From: Lachnospiraceae bacterium
GTDB taxonomy: Bacteria; Bacillota; Clostridia; Lachnospirales; Lachnospiraceae
Length of the DNA stretch: 64,000 bases
Assembly (NCBI GenBank): GCA_017521985.1
Contig: JAFXAZ010000113.1
Location: forward strand, 1-64,000
Direction of reading: 5' to 3'
Positions 44,787-52,905 of this stretch are shown here, piece by piece. Position 1 is the first letter of the stretch; the number at the start of each line of letters is the position of its first letter. The translations under genes and the position numbers were made by a program. The notes beneath the pieces are model-generated. The model had not been told where the DNA came from. It searched no databases and saw nothing but the letters and a program-made list of their open reading frames with translations.

Positions 44787-45425
44787 TTACTCCTCTTTTT
44801 CCAGCTTAGAAAACACGCAGCCACAATAATCCTGTCTGTAAAGTTCATGCTCCGCAGACAATTCCACGCTTCGCTTATAACCATTTTTCTTTTTAAAGTC
44901 ACTTGGAAGCCAAATTACTCCTGCCTCTACTGCCAGTCGTTCTCCAATGGCATTGAGTAATGGCGCATTTTTCAAAGGACTGATTGTCAGCGTGGTAGTT
45001 ACAAAATCTGCGCCTGCCTCTTTGGCTTTTTCTATCGTTTTACTAAGACGTAAATCGAAGCACTTTTCACATCTGGCACCGCCTTCCGGCTCCTGCTCCA
45101 GTCCTCTTGCCACTGCAAAAAACTGCTCCGGCTCATAATCTCCCTCTACATATTCAATCGGGTACGCCTCACCTGCTGCCACATCCTCCTTGGCATTAAA
45201 CCACGCAATCAGACGAATCTGCTCCGCCACTCGCAGCTTGTACTCCTCTTCCCATGAAATATTGGGATTATAATAAAAGACCGTAATTCTAAAATACGTC
45301 CTCAAACGCTCTAATACCGCACTGCTGCACGGTGCACAGCAGCTATGCAAAAACAAATGCTTCCCTTTATTCACCGGAGCAAACATAAGACGCTCCATTT
45401 CCAAATTATAGTTTACCTGATTCAT
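44787..45425 (-). CDS. queH: Epoxyqueuosine reductase QueH
   Basis: The 212-residue protein carries out the last step of queuosine biosynthesis. It has the four-cysteine iron-sulfur pattern of the QueH (DUF208) family: LHSCCAPCSSAVLERL near the N-terminus and ARCEKCFDLRLSKT in the middle, then TTTLTISPLKN and a closing DYCGCVFS. The ATG at 45425 is chosen since GGAAAG precedes it by about 8 bases; the frame is open 15 codons upstream from a TTG. Confidence 0.93.
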   Translation of the reverse strand: MNQVNYNLEMERLMFAPVNKGKHLFLHSCCAPCSSAVLERLRTYFRITVFYYNPNISWEEEYKLRVAEQIRLIAWFNAKEDVAAGEAYPIEYVEGDYEPEQFFAVARGLEQEPEGGARCEKCFDLRLSKTIEKAKEAGADFVTTTLTISPLKNAPLLNAIGERLAVEAGVIWLPSDFKKKNGYKRSVELSAEHELYRQDYCGCVFSKLEKEE

Positions 45426-45495
45426 AATATCTTCTTTCCAATAAATTTTTTTATATTTGACTTGCTCCAACTAAATGCCATGCTTTGCTAGTATA

Positions 45496-45773
45496 GTCGG
45501 GGCATCGAATTGACTCTCTCCCGACCCATGTTGTTACTTTTCTATCCAGGTCGGGGGTTTTTGCCACTTGCTCCCCGACCGATGCCGTGCTTTCTCTCTA
45601 TCAGGTCGGGGATTATCGCCACCTTCCCCCGACTTTCAGTGTTTTTTCTTCCCATCAGTGGGGGATTTTCTCCACTTGCTACCCGACCGATGCCGTGCTT
45701 CCTCTCTACCAGGTCGGGGATTTTCGCCATTTTTACCCCGACTGGCGCCATGCTTCCTTCATATCAGTCGGGA
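45496..45773. repeat. Tandem repeat of about 54 bp with GTCGGGG/CCCCGAC hairpins, five units
   Basis: Units begin at 45496, 45550, 45605, 45658, 45713, with a partial sixth at 45767, giving periods of 54, 55, 53, 55 and 54 bases. Each starts GTCGGGG (GTGGGGG in the fourth) and has ACCCGAC or CCCCGAC about 22 bases later, so each could fold as a hairpin. Units 2 and 4 are most alike, which implies a 108-bp higher-order unit. On the minus strand parts stay open and read like PDLVERKHGIGR twice. The block lies between the divergent queH and AlaX-like genes. No gene is otherwise seen in 45471-45905. Confidence 0.85.
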
Positions 45774-45905
45774 AAGTGCAAATTTATCTTCTCTTATTAT
45801 AGCAGTTTGTAGTATAATTTGATATAATATTTTTAAATTTGAAACAGCAAAATTTTCCCATAGCTTCAAATAAAAAGCCCACATCAGCGGCAGCAAGGAG
45901 TTAAT

Positions 45906-47144
45906 ATGCAAAAAACAATAAAAATATATGACCGTGATTCTCATCTTACTACCTGTGAAGCAATGGTTCTTCACTGTGAATTTGACAAAGCACGCGACAC
46001 CCACGCCGTTATTTTAGACCAGACTGTTTTCTTCCCGGAAGGCGGCGGCCAATTTGCAGACTTGGGATATATTTGTGAAAACGCATCAGAAGCAGAAAGC
46101 AATAACCATAAAATCAACCAGGAACCTCAAAAACCTGTCATCCTTGCCAACATCTTGGATGTCCAGATTTCAGATGATATTATCACACATTATACCGACA
46201 GACCAATGGAAGTCGGTACCAGAGTCACCTGTCATATTGACTGGAACCGCAGGTTTGATTTTATGCAGCAGCATTCTGCAGAACACATTTTATCCGGATT
46301 AGTGTATCGTACCTTTGGTTATCATAACGTGGGCTTTCATCTGGGCATGACCGAAACCATACTGGATTTTGATGGCCCCCTTACCCCGGAGCAGCTTACT
46401 TGGCTGGAAGAGGAAGCCAACAAAGCCATTTGGCAAAACATAGCTTTTGAAATCACGTTCCCAAACAAAGATACTCTGACAAACTTAGATTACCGCAGCA
46501 AAAAAGAACTATCCGGTGAAGTACGTATTGTAACTCTGCCGGGTTACGATATTTGTGCCTGTTGTGCACCTCATGTATACCATACCGGTGAAATCGGACT
46601 TGTAAAAATTGTCAGTTCCATGGTACACCGTGGCGGTATGCGCCTGACGATCCTTTGCGGTGGCCGCGCCCTTTGGGATTACCAGACCAAGCAGACTAGC
46701 GTCGAACAGATTTCTGCCCTGCTTTCTGCCAAACAGCTGGAAGTAGCTGCTGCTGTTGCCAAGGCCAAGGAGGACCAGCAAGCACTTATTTACCGCGTTA
46801 ATGACTTGCAAAAAAAAGTGCTGGAAGCAGAACTTAAAAGCTTGCCTGCCCCAGACACCACAGAAAATGTATTTTTATTTCAAAAAGATTTAGATACCAA
46901 AGCTATTCGCAACGCAGTCAATGACCTGTGTACACGTTACACCGGCTACTGCGGCATCTTCGTAGGCGATAGCGAAACCGGTTATAATTTTGTCCTTGGC
47001 AGTGCCACAAAAGACTGCCGAGAAGCTGCAACGGCTCTCCGAGAGGCATTTGGCGCCAAAGGCGGTGGGTCTGCAAAAATGATTCAGGGCAGTGTTACAG
47101 CAAATGAAACAGCGATTCGTGGCCTTATTCAAAGGCATTCCTAA
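45906..47144 (+). CDS. AlaX-like alanyl-tRNA editing protein with DHHA1 domain
   Basis: The 412-residue protein resembles the editing part of alanyl-tRNA synthetase and would hydrolyse tRNA-Ala misloaded with serine or glycine. Seen are FFPEGGGQFADLG, the zinc-binding HSAEHILSG (HxxxH), CACCAPHVYHTGEIG (Cys and His) and a C-terminal DHHA1 domain (about 270-410) with GAKGGGSAKMIQG. The ATG follows AGGAGTTAAT. It faces away from queH across the tandem repeat. Confidence 0.9.
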   Translation: MQKTIKIYDRDSHLTTCEAMVLHCEFDKARDTHAVILDQTVFFPEGGGQFADLGYICENASEAESNNHKINQEPQKPVILANILDVQISDDIITHYTDRPMEVGTRVTCHIDWNRRFDFMQQHSAEHILSGLVYRTFGYHNVGFHLGMTETILDFDGPLTPEQLTWLEEEANKAIWQNIAFEITFPNKDTLTNLDYRSKKELSGEVRIVTLPGYDICACCAPHVYHTGEIGLVKIVSSMVHRGGMRLTILCGGRALWDYQTKQTSVEQISALLSAKQLEVAAAVAKAKEDQQALIYRVNDLQKKVLEAELKSLPAPDTTENVFLFQKDLDTKAIRNAVNDLCTRYTGYCGIFVGDSETGYNFVLGSATKDCREAATALREAFGAKGGGSAKMIQGSVTANETAIRGLIQRHS

Positions 47145-47147
47145 AAA

Positions 47148-47171
47148 AGGCCACCGAAACCCCGGTGGCCC
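47148..47171 (-). terminator. Terminator of the rubrerythrin gene
   Basis: GGCCACCG pairs with CGGTGGCC. On the minus strand it is followed by TTTTTTAGG. It lies 27 bases beyond the rubrerythrin stop and just after the stop of the convergent plus-strand gene. It is poor as a plus-strand terminator because no T-run follows there. Confidence 0.8.
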
Positions 47172-47197
47172 AATTCATGTTTACAACATATCCCTAT

Positions 47198-47737
47198 TTA
47201 ATAATTCTCTGCATGAATTTCAAAGTAGCTCTTTGGATGTGCGCAAACCGGGCAAACTTCCGGAGCCTTTGTGCCAACTACAAGGTGTCCACAGTTACGG
47301 CATTCCCAAACCTGAACGGTGCTCTTTTCAAACACAGCCTTTGTTTCTACGTTGTTTAATAATGCGCGGTATCTTTCTTCGTGTGTCTTTTCGATTGCAG
47401 CCACAGCGCGGAATTTTGCAGCCAATTCTTTAAAGCCTTCTTCCTCTGCTGTTTTTGCAAATTCGTCGTACATTTCTGTCCACTCGTAATTTTCGCCGGC
47501 AGCAGCAGCCTCTAAATTTGCTGCAGTATCGCCCAAAAGCTGCAATTCTTTAAACCATAACTTTGCATGTTCTTTTTCGTTATTCGCAGTATCTAAAAAT
47601 AAAGCTGCAATCTGTTCGTAGCCTTCCTTCTTAGCCACAGAAGCAAAATAAGTATATTTATTTCTTGCTTCAGATTCTCCTGCAAATGCTGCAACTAAGT
47701 TTTGCTCTGTTTTTGTTCCTTCGTATTTGTTTGCCAT
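47198..47737 (-). CDS. rbr: Rubrerythrin
   Basis: The 179-residue protein reduces peroxide in anaerobes. The N-terminal four-helix di-iron domain has paired Glu-x-x-His-type motifs ([32 protein letters not shown]). The C-terminal rubredoxin-like domain (about 140-179) has [11 protein letters not shown] and [12 protein letters not shown] for one iron. The start at 47737 is chosen because GGAGGG precedes it by 7 bases; 16 upstream codons are open but not supported. Confidence 0.96.
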   Translation of the reverse strand: MANKYEGTKTEQNLVAAFAGESEARNKYTYFASVAKKEGYEQIAALFLDTANNEKEHAKLWFKELQLLGDTAANLEAAAAGENYEWTEMYDEFAKTAEEEGFKELAAKFRAVAAIEKTHEERYRALLNNVETKAVFEKSTVQVWECRNCGHLVVGTKAPEVCPVCAHPKSYFEIHAENY

Positions 47738-47761
47738 AATAAAACCCTCCATTTTATAAAT

Positions 47762-47795
47762 TTTACAGAATATATTTTGTACCAAATTCTGTAAA
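47762..47795. promoter_or_regulatory. Inverted repeat between the nicotinamidase and rubrerythrin genes
   Basis: TTTACAGAAT and ATTCTGTAAA form perfect 10-bp arms with a 14-base centre, 25 bases ahead of the rubrerythrin start. It could be an oxidative-stress operator or a weak terminator of the nicotinamidase gene, which ends at 47803. It does not match a PerR box that I know. Confidence 0.45.
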
Positions 47796-47802
47796 TTATG
47801 TT

Positions 47803-48330
47803 TTAATTATTGATAATCTGTACCTGACAGGTACGCATAGAAGCCAATGCAGTATTGTGGCTGTCCGGGGTCACACCTGCACAGCAGGCCGCATCGACAA
47901 TAACCGGTACTTCCGGCAAAAAAGCTTTTGCAATCATTACATTGGAAATCACGCAAATATCCGTACAAAGCCCCACAAATGTGATAGACGATATCTCGTC
48001 CTCCTCATGCATCTGCTGTAATACCGTTCCTAATTCCATAGAGCCAAAAGTCACTTTATCAATTACCGGCTTACCTTCCGCAAAGCGCAAAAGCTCCTTA
48101 CAAATCTGCCATCCTTCGGAATCTCGGATACAGTGAGGTACCGGAAGATTTCGTCCTTCCTGCGTCTCCATATAATTTTCAAAATGAGTATCCCTGGTAA
48201 ATAAAACGTCTCCCTGAAAACTTTGCACTTTATCCACTACCGCCGGTACAATTGCTACTGCTTCCGGCGTTCCAAGTGCTCCGTCAATAAAATCCTTCTG
48301 CATATCCACTACAATCAAAACATCTCTCAT
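47803..48330 (-). CDS. pncA: Nicotinamidase / isochorismatase-family hydrolase
   Basis: The 175-residue enzyme probably converts nicotinamide to nicotinate for NAD recycling. The catalytic triad is visible: Asp in [11 protein letters not shown], Lys in VIDKVTFGS and Cys in [11 protein letters not shown]. Metal-binding residues fit [10 protein letters not shown] and VPHCIRD. Length is typical of PncA-like proteins. It ends just before the rubrerythrin gene. Confidence 0.88.
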   Translation of the reverse strand: MRDVLIVVDMQKDFIDGALGTPEAVAIVPAVVDKVQSFQGDVLFTRDTHFENYMETQEGRNLPVPHCIRDSEGWQICKELLRFAEGKPVIDKVTFGSMELGTVLQQMHEEDEISSITFVGLCTDICVISNVMIAKAFLPEVPVIVDAACCAGVTPDSHNTALASMRTCQVQIINN

Positions 48331-48369
48331 CTCGATTCCCTCCTCTGCTCCGGCTTACAATATATGCAA

Positions 48370-49506
48370 TCAGCCCATATTCTCCATTCGTTCCAAATTC
48401 ATATCCGAATGCTCCAATTCTCTGGAATACCTGTATACCACACGTTCTATATCCTTCATGGATAGTTTTTGCCCCTGCTCTGTCCACTTTGCTATGAGCA
48501 TTTCATATATATTATACACACTGGTAAGGGACATGTCCACCTTGCCAAGTACATTGTAGTCATACACTGCCCCGCAAAGATAGGTAAAAATAAAATAGAC
48601 CAGCAACTGCTCCATAATAATATCCAGTTCAAGCTCAGCCTTTGCCAAATTATCGGTACACCATTCTGCAAACCCCAGGTGCTTTGTTACGTATGCTTCT
48701 GCGCCACCTTGATACAGAGTTTCCCAACACTGCTCCAGATAGTCATCCCAGTCATCACTCAAATGCTCCAACTCATATAACCGACCAAACATCGCCTTGG
48801 AATAAGAAAAAGCCTCTCCTGCATTTTTATAAAAAGCCGAGCAATCTTTCTCAAGTACCCGCGCGGCATTTGCAAGATAACTTGCATCTTCATACTTTTC
48901 AAACACATCTACCAGTTCAAACAGCTCCGTATTTTCGATGATTTCCTGCATTTCCTCTGCAAACCTTTTTGCCAAGGCAAATCGCACGAAAACACTCCAT
49001 GCTCTATTTTGAAGAAGCTTCAAAAGTATCTTTCTGGCATCCTCCAAATAAGAAAAGAAAAACGGGTCAAAGTCTTCAAACTCTTCCTCCTCGCTTTCCG
49101 CTTCTTCCTCTAAGAAAGTGACCGGTGTCTTCTGATTTAAAATAATATGTGCAACCTCAGGGCAGGAAATCGCAAGGGTAATCTCACGAATATTTTCAAA
49201 TTCTTCGATATGCCTTGGATAATTGGTACAAGTCATACATAAACTTTCCTCTCCAAGATGCTTGTACATATCACACAAATTGTCCGGATTTAAAAATGCG
49301 CAGCGCTTGCAACTATCCTGCTTGAAAACGCCTTCCGCCCAGTCAATACGCTCACGAAGCACATCGCCATAGGCGCTTTGCTCCTTTTCGTAGCGCTCCA
49401 AGGAAGCATCGTCAATCACAATCTGCCAGCCGGCGCAGCAAGTTGCCTCGCATTTGTCGGCTGTGCATTTAAATTTTTTAAAATAATCAGGTCTAGTGTA
49501 TAACAT
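48370..49506 (-). CDS. fliB: FliB-like flagellin lysine-N-methylase
   Basis: The 378-residue protein has the Cys cluster typical of this family: CTADKCEATCCAGWQ at the N-terminus, then CKRCAFLNPDNLCDMYKHLG and CMTCTNYPR, which may hold an iron-sulfur cluster. The remainder is helical. FliB methylates lysines of flagellin in Salmonella. No flagellin gene is in this window, so the target here is unknown; the name rests on the family only. Confidence 0.8.
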   Translation of the reverse strand: MLYTRPDYFKKFKCTADKCEATCCAGWQIVIDDASLERYEKEQSAYGDVLRERIDWAEGVFKQDSCKRCAFLNPDNLCDMYKHLGEESLCMTCTNYPRHIEEFENIREITLAISCPEVAHIILNQKTPVTFLEEEAESEEEEFEDFDPFFFSYLEDARKILLKLLQNRAWSVFVRFALAKRFAEEMQEIIENTELFELVDVFEKYEDASYLANAARVLEKDCSAFYKNAGEAFSYSKAMFGRLYELEHLSDDWDDYLEQCWETLYQGGAEAYVTKHLGFAEWCTDNLAKAELELDIIMEQLLVYFIFTYLCGAVYDYNVLGKVDMSLTSVYNIYEMLIAKWTEQGQKLSMKDIERVVYRYSRELEHSDMNLERMENMG

Positions 49507-49515
49507 AGTGTTTTC

Positions 49516-50424
49516 TTACATATCCAAAAAGCCCATAATAGCAATACCGATTACAACCAGTAAAATCATAGCATAGTGCTTTTTAGACAATTTTTCCTTT
49601 AAGAAAATGCGGCTCCACAACACGGACGCTGCACAGTAAGAAGAAATAATCGGTGCAGACATCGCCAAATGCTCTGTATCTGCAATAGCATAAATATAGG
49701 CAAACTGACCTGCTGTCTCACAAATAGCACCGATATACTTAGGAGCTTCCATCTTAGGAACAAGCTTGTCCTTTTTGATAAGAACCACATAAATAAAGCA
49801 GATAATACCTACAAACAAGAAGGTCAACTCATATGCCACATTGGCACTGTCTTCGTTCAATGTCTCAAGCACACGATTGTCTGCGAAGGTTCCTACTGCA
49901 TCCAAAATACAGTACATAACCGGAAGTGCCAATGCAAGAATGCTCTTGGAATATTTGTAATTGCTTGCCTTCTGACGCTCTACACGAAGTGCGTCATCTT
50001 CCCGAAAATCTACCACACCAAGTCCGATTGCGCCAATACAAACCAAAGCAACCGCGCCAAGTGCCAGTGGAGAATACTCCGAAAATCCCACCATAAAAAG
50101 GGTCATAACTGCAACCAATGCTCCTGAAGAGTTGCAAATTGGTGATGAAATAGAAAGCTCAATATAACGAAGCCCCAAATATCCCATTGCCATAGAAGCA
50201 ATATACAGTAAAGATACCGGTAAATATGTAAGAATAATATCTAAAGAAATCTCTGTGCCGCCCACAAAAATCTCATACATTGCGTGAAGACCCATTACCA
50301 CGCCAACCGCTATAACCATCTTCAGATGACTGTTTTTATCCTTTGCATCTCTGCATCCGATTTTTGAAAAAAGGTCAGAACCTGACCAGCAAATTAAAGT
50401 AATTAATGATAACCAAAACCACAT
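49516..50424 (-). CDS. EamA/DMT-family transporter
   Basis: The 302-residue integral membrane protein has ten predicted helices arranged as two EamA repeats, from FWLSLITLICWSGSDLFSKIG to the C-terminal HYAMILLVVIGIAIMGFLDM. The family moves small metabolites or amino acids, and the substrate cannot be told from sequence. A 33-codon ORF with its own promoter lies upstream on the same strand, so the transporter may be in its transcript. Confidence 0.88.
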   Translation of the reverse strand: MWFWLSLITLICWSGSDLFSKIGCRDAKDKNSHLKMVIAVGVVMGLHAMYEIFVGGTEISLDIILTYLPVSLLYIASMAMGYLGLRYIELSISSPICNSSGALVAVMTLFMVGFSEYSPLALGAVALVCIGAIGLGVVDFREDDALRVERQKASNYKYSKSILALALPVMYCILDAVGTFADNRVLETLNEDSANVAYELTFLFVGIICFIYVVLIKKDKLVPKMEAPKYIGAICETAGQFAYIYAIADTEHLAMSAPIISSYCAASVLWSRIFLKEKLSKKHYAMILLVVIGIAIMGFLDM

Positions 50425-50467
50425 AAAAATTTTCTCCTTTGTTTTCTTTCGTAAATACTGTAAAAAA

Positions 50468-50569
50468 TTATCGTGTCGCTTTGGTCATCTTCGGAGGCTT
50501 AATCATGGAAATCAACCATATCGGCTTGCCAAAATGTGTTCCCACTGCTTTCTGTAAATTCTTGCGCAT
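50468..50569 (-). CDS. 33-residue basic peptide ORF, function unknown
   Basis: An ATG at 50569 has AAAGGAGG about 10 bases upstream and lies 34 bases beyond a strong promoter. The peptide starts MRKNLQKAVGTHFGKPIWL and continues ISMIKPPKMTKATR, with many Lys/Arg and no acidic residue. It could be a leader peptide controlling the EamA gene 43 bases downstream, or a small protein in its own right. I do not recognise it. Confidence 0.55.
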   Translation of the reverse strand: MRKNLQKAVGTHFGKPIWLISMIKPPKMTKATR

Positions 50570-50602
50570 GTTAATAAAACCTCCTTTGCTTATGATATTT
50601 TT

Positions 50603-50631
50603 ATGATATTCTTATTTGGGGTTGATGTCAA
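50603..50631 (-). promoter_or_regulatory. Strong promoter of the small peptide / EamA unit
   Basis: TTGACA (50631-50626) and TATCAT (50608-50603) are exactly 17 bases apart on the minus strand. The transcript would start near 50596 and cover the 33-codon ORF and then the EamA gene. Confidence 0.75.
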
Positions 50632-50682
50632 GAATTGTCTTTGTAAATAAATAATTCCGATTACGCCCAATAAAAGGAAACA

Positions 50683-50709
50683 TAGGCAGCTACTTATCAT
50701 AACTGCCTA
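50683..50709 (-). terminator. Terminator-like hairpin after the ORF6N gene
   Basis: TAGGCAG pairs with CTGCCTA around a 13-base loop. The minus strand continues TGTTTCCTTTT. It lies about 100 bases beyond the ORF6N stop at 50811. Nothing else is seen in 50632-50810. Confidence 0.5.
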
Positions 50710-50810
50710 CCCGCCAATGGAATATTTGGATTCGGGCATTACGCTATAAGTTGTTCAAGCTAACGAGAATTGTTGTCTTTCAAAATCAGATTCATACAAT
50801 AGTTAGCCCC

Positions 50811-51824
50811 TCAAATTATCTTATCTATGCCTAATAACAAGCCATCAATTACAGGATGGATTACTCCAGCATTCTCGATTTTATTAATAGCACACAATTT
50901 CTTTCCGGCATCTTTACTGGATGCACCACAATGATATGCACATTCTGTAGATAAGCCATAATCAATCACAATCCATCTATCGTGACAATCGGGGTTAGGC
51001 CTGATATGAAGCGGTGGATATTGGCTTGCAAAATCATTTACTACTGCTGTTGTTAAAAAGCCTTTTCTTCCATGTCCGTTCTCAGTAAACAAAATAACTT
51101 CCACACCTGTTTTCTTCTGTGATAAAAGCTGTAAAGTTTTTGTGTTTACGTAATCGTCCACCACATAAATACTTGTATTTGCCTGCTGATAAATATCTAT
51201 GTATGCCGCATCTGCTTCAAATTTCTGTCCTTTATATATAACAAAATTTTTGAAATCTTTATCTGACACAAAACTTTCATTAATAGTATCTATACTCTTT
51301 TGGATATTCTCAATGTCTTTTTCTGCTCTCTTTTTCCAATCTGTAATTCCGGCAACTTGTACTGCAATATCTGATACCTTGGCCGTGACAAGACACATTT
51401 CTGCATGTGTTGCAAACTGCTGATTCTGTTTTATGTAATGACGCATTTCTCGAAAGGCTCTCATAATAAATATACTTTGCTGTTCTGCGATTTTACCTTT
51501 TAGAACCGTAGCAAGCATGTATATACCTTGTTCCGTAAATGCATACGGCAATTTCTTAATGTTGGTTCCTCTTTTATCTCCTTTTTCATTCAAAATCACA
51601 AATTGTGATTTTGAAGATGCTTCCGGAACCTCTTCCTTTTCAAGTTGAAACATAAAGTCTTCTGGAAATCTATCAATATTTCTTTTTACCTGTTGGTTCA
51701 TGGCTCTCACCTCATATCCATAAATCTCAGCAAGATCATAATCCAGCATAACTTGTTGTCCTCTTATGACATAAACTCGCTTACGTATATTATCTACAGT
51801 CATTAATTCTATCTCTTCTCCCAT
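50811..51824 (-). CDS. ORF6N-domain protein with a PLD-like C-terminal domain
   Basis: The 337-residue protein has an N-terminal ORF6N DNA-binding domain (about 8-100; VIRGQQVMLDYDLAEIYG, NRFPEDF-like NIDRFPEDFMFQL), common in phage proteins. Next is a middle helical part with a TEQGIYMLATVL motif, then a C-terminal domain (about 200-320). That domain contains YVVDDYVNTKTLQLLSQ and HDRWIVID, which reads as the phospholipase-D-like HxKx4D motif with Arg in place of Lys. Only one such motif is present, so nuclease activity is uncertain. The gene sits in an accessory stretch. Confidence 0.82.
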   Translation of the reverse strand: MGEEIELMTVDNIRKRVYVIRGQQVMLDYDLAEIYGYEVRAMNQQVKRNIDRFPEDFMFQLEKEEVPEASSKSQFVILNEKGDKRGTNIKKLPYAFTEQGIYMLATVLKGKIAEQQSIFIMRAFREMRHYIKQNQQFATHAEMCLVTAKVSDIAVQVAGITDWKKRAEKDIENIQKSIDTINESFVSDKDFKNFVIYKGQKFEADAAYIDIYQQANTSIYVVDDYVNTKTLQLLSQKKTGVEVILFTENGHGRKGFLTTAVVNDFASQYPPLHIRPNPDCHDRWIVIDYGLSTECAYHCGASSKDAGKKLCAINKIENAGVIHPVIDGLLLGIDKII

Positions 51825-51860
51825 AGTCCTCCTATTTTTGCTAAAGTACTTTAAACAAAA

Positions 51861-52235
51861 TTACTCCAAATCTTCCAATGCTTCTATCTGTTTCAAAGCA
51901 TCAATATACTTCAAAAGCCTTTTTCTCTGAGCTTCTTTCATTTCATGAATATCCTTCATAATACGGATATCAGCTTTTGAAAATTCTGGCTCACTTGAAG
52001 TGTTGATGGGTTTATACTCTATACAGTTGTCATCAATACCTTCGCCAGTCAACAATTGTTCCGGTGTAACGTTCAACACCTTGCAGATATCTATAATCTT
52101 ATCAGCAGAAGGATTGGTCTTCTTCGTTTTCCAATCACTTATGGTGCTACTTGCTAATCCTACTTTTTTGGCAAATGCATTCTGTGACATGTTTTTATCT
52201 TTTAATATTTTAAAAATTCTTTCACTAATAATCAT
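51861..52235 (-). CDS. XRE-family helix-turn-helix regulator
   Basis: The 124-residue protein has an N-terminal HTH (about 5-62; MSQNAFAKKVGLASSTISDW, TPEQLLTGEG) of the lambda-repressor type and a C-terminal acidic/helical tail (EMKEAQRKRLLKYIDAL). A perfect palindrome overlaps its promoter, which suggests autoregulation. It may also control the ORF6N gene that follows by 36 bases. Confidence 0.92.
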   Translation of the reverse strand: MIISERIFKILKDKNMSQNAFAKKVGLASSTISDWKTKKTNPSADKIIDICKVLNVTPEQLLTGEGIDDNCIEYKPINTSSEPEFSKADIRIMKDIHEMKEAQRKRLLKYIDALKQIEALEDLE

Positions 52236-52300
52236 ATTATTTCTCCATCAACTTCACGTTTTTACGTACAGCAGAGCATTGATTATTCTCGCATCTACGT

Positions 52301-52331
52301 ATATGTTAACAACATATGCACAGAATGTCAA
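52301..52331 (-). promoter_or_regulatory. Promoter and operator of the XRE regulator gene
   Basis: TTGACA (52331-52326) and TAACAT (52308-52303) lie 17 bases apart on the minus strand. The -10 is inside the perfect inverted repeat ATATGTT-AAC-AACATAT (52301-52317). This is a natural autorepression layout for an XRE regulator. Confidence 0.65.
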
Positions 52332-52459
52332 CCGCAAAAAAGTATTTTTTCGGGTTGAAAAACAAGGCTTCCCAAATACTAACTAAATGACATTGACAAA
52401 GTTAATCGTTCTTTGTGCCAGAGCAGCTCATATTTTCAACGCCAACTAAAAGCACAAAA

Positions 52460-52478
52460 GGTGACTATATTAGCCACC
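52460..52478 (-). terminator. Terminator after the 130-residue secreted protein gene
   Basis: On the minus strand GGTGGCTA pairs with TAGTCACC (one G-T pair) and is followed by TTTTGTGCTTTTAG. It lies 35 bases past the stop at 52513. The remaining 52332-52459 shows nothing. Confidence 0.6.
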
Positions 52479-52512
52479 CCTTGCGCAAATCAATATATAT
52501 TTAATCCCCTTT

Positions 52513-52905
52513 TTACCTACAAACAGCAGTATACTCCAGTTCGAGGCGATCTGCCGCTGTACCATTGTTGCTATAGGCATAGCCGGCAAAGGTTGCAGTG
52601 TAGGTCTCTCCCTCAATTCCCGGATAGGTAAATTCTGCACTGAGTGGCTTTTCATAGTCACTTACGGACCAAATTGCCAAACAAGTTCCTTCCGAATCAA
52701 ATAATTTAACCAAACCACTTACACCGGAACCATGACTATATGCTGCAACATTAAGACCCACATAAACTGTATAATTTGTGTCAAAAGCCATCAACAATGT
52801 TGCTGCACTAACATTGTTAAATCGTGGTGTTGCTGCAGATACCGGAATGGTAAACATTACCATTACCAAAACCATTGTCAAAACCTTTAAAATACGCTTT
52901 TTCAC
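52513..52905 (-). CDS. Small secreted protein of unknown function
   Basis: The 130-residue product begins with a signal peptide (MKKRILKVLTMVLVMVMF...VSA, about 1-24). The mature part is rich in Ala, Tyr, Thr and Ser and reads as a beta-sandwich (VYVGLNVAAYSHGSG, ETYTATFAGYAYSNNG). The start is a GTG that overlaps the stop of the preceding gene as GTGA, with AAAGGAG ahead, so the two are translationally coupled. It is the likely output of the sigma-like/anti-sigma-like pair. No family is recognised. Confidence 0.8.
   Translation of the reverse strand: MKKRILKVLTMVLVMVMFTIPVSAATPRFNNVSAATLLMAFDTNYTVYVGLNVAAYSHGSGVSGLVKLFDSEGTCLAIWSVSDYEKPLSAEFTYPGIEGETYTATFAGYAYSNNGTAADRLELEYTAVCR

Noticed and set aside
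45542-45751. A 69-residue minus-strand ORF in the tandem repeat
   Set aside because: It has no ribosome site and arises from a repeat period near a multiple of three; it shifts register between units.
45496-45773. CRISPR array
   Set aside because: The units are continuous and imperfect with no constant-repeat/variable-spacer pattern, and no cas gene is near.
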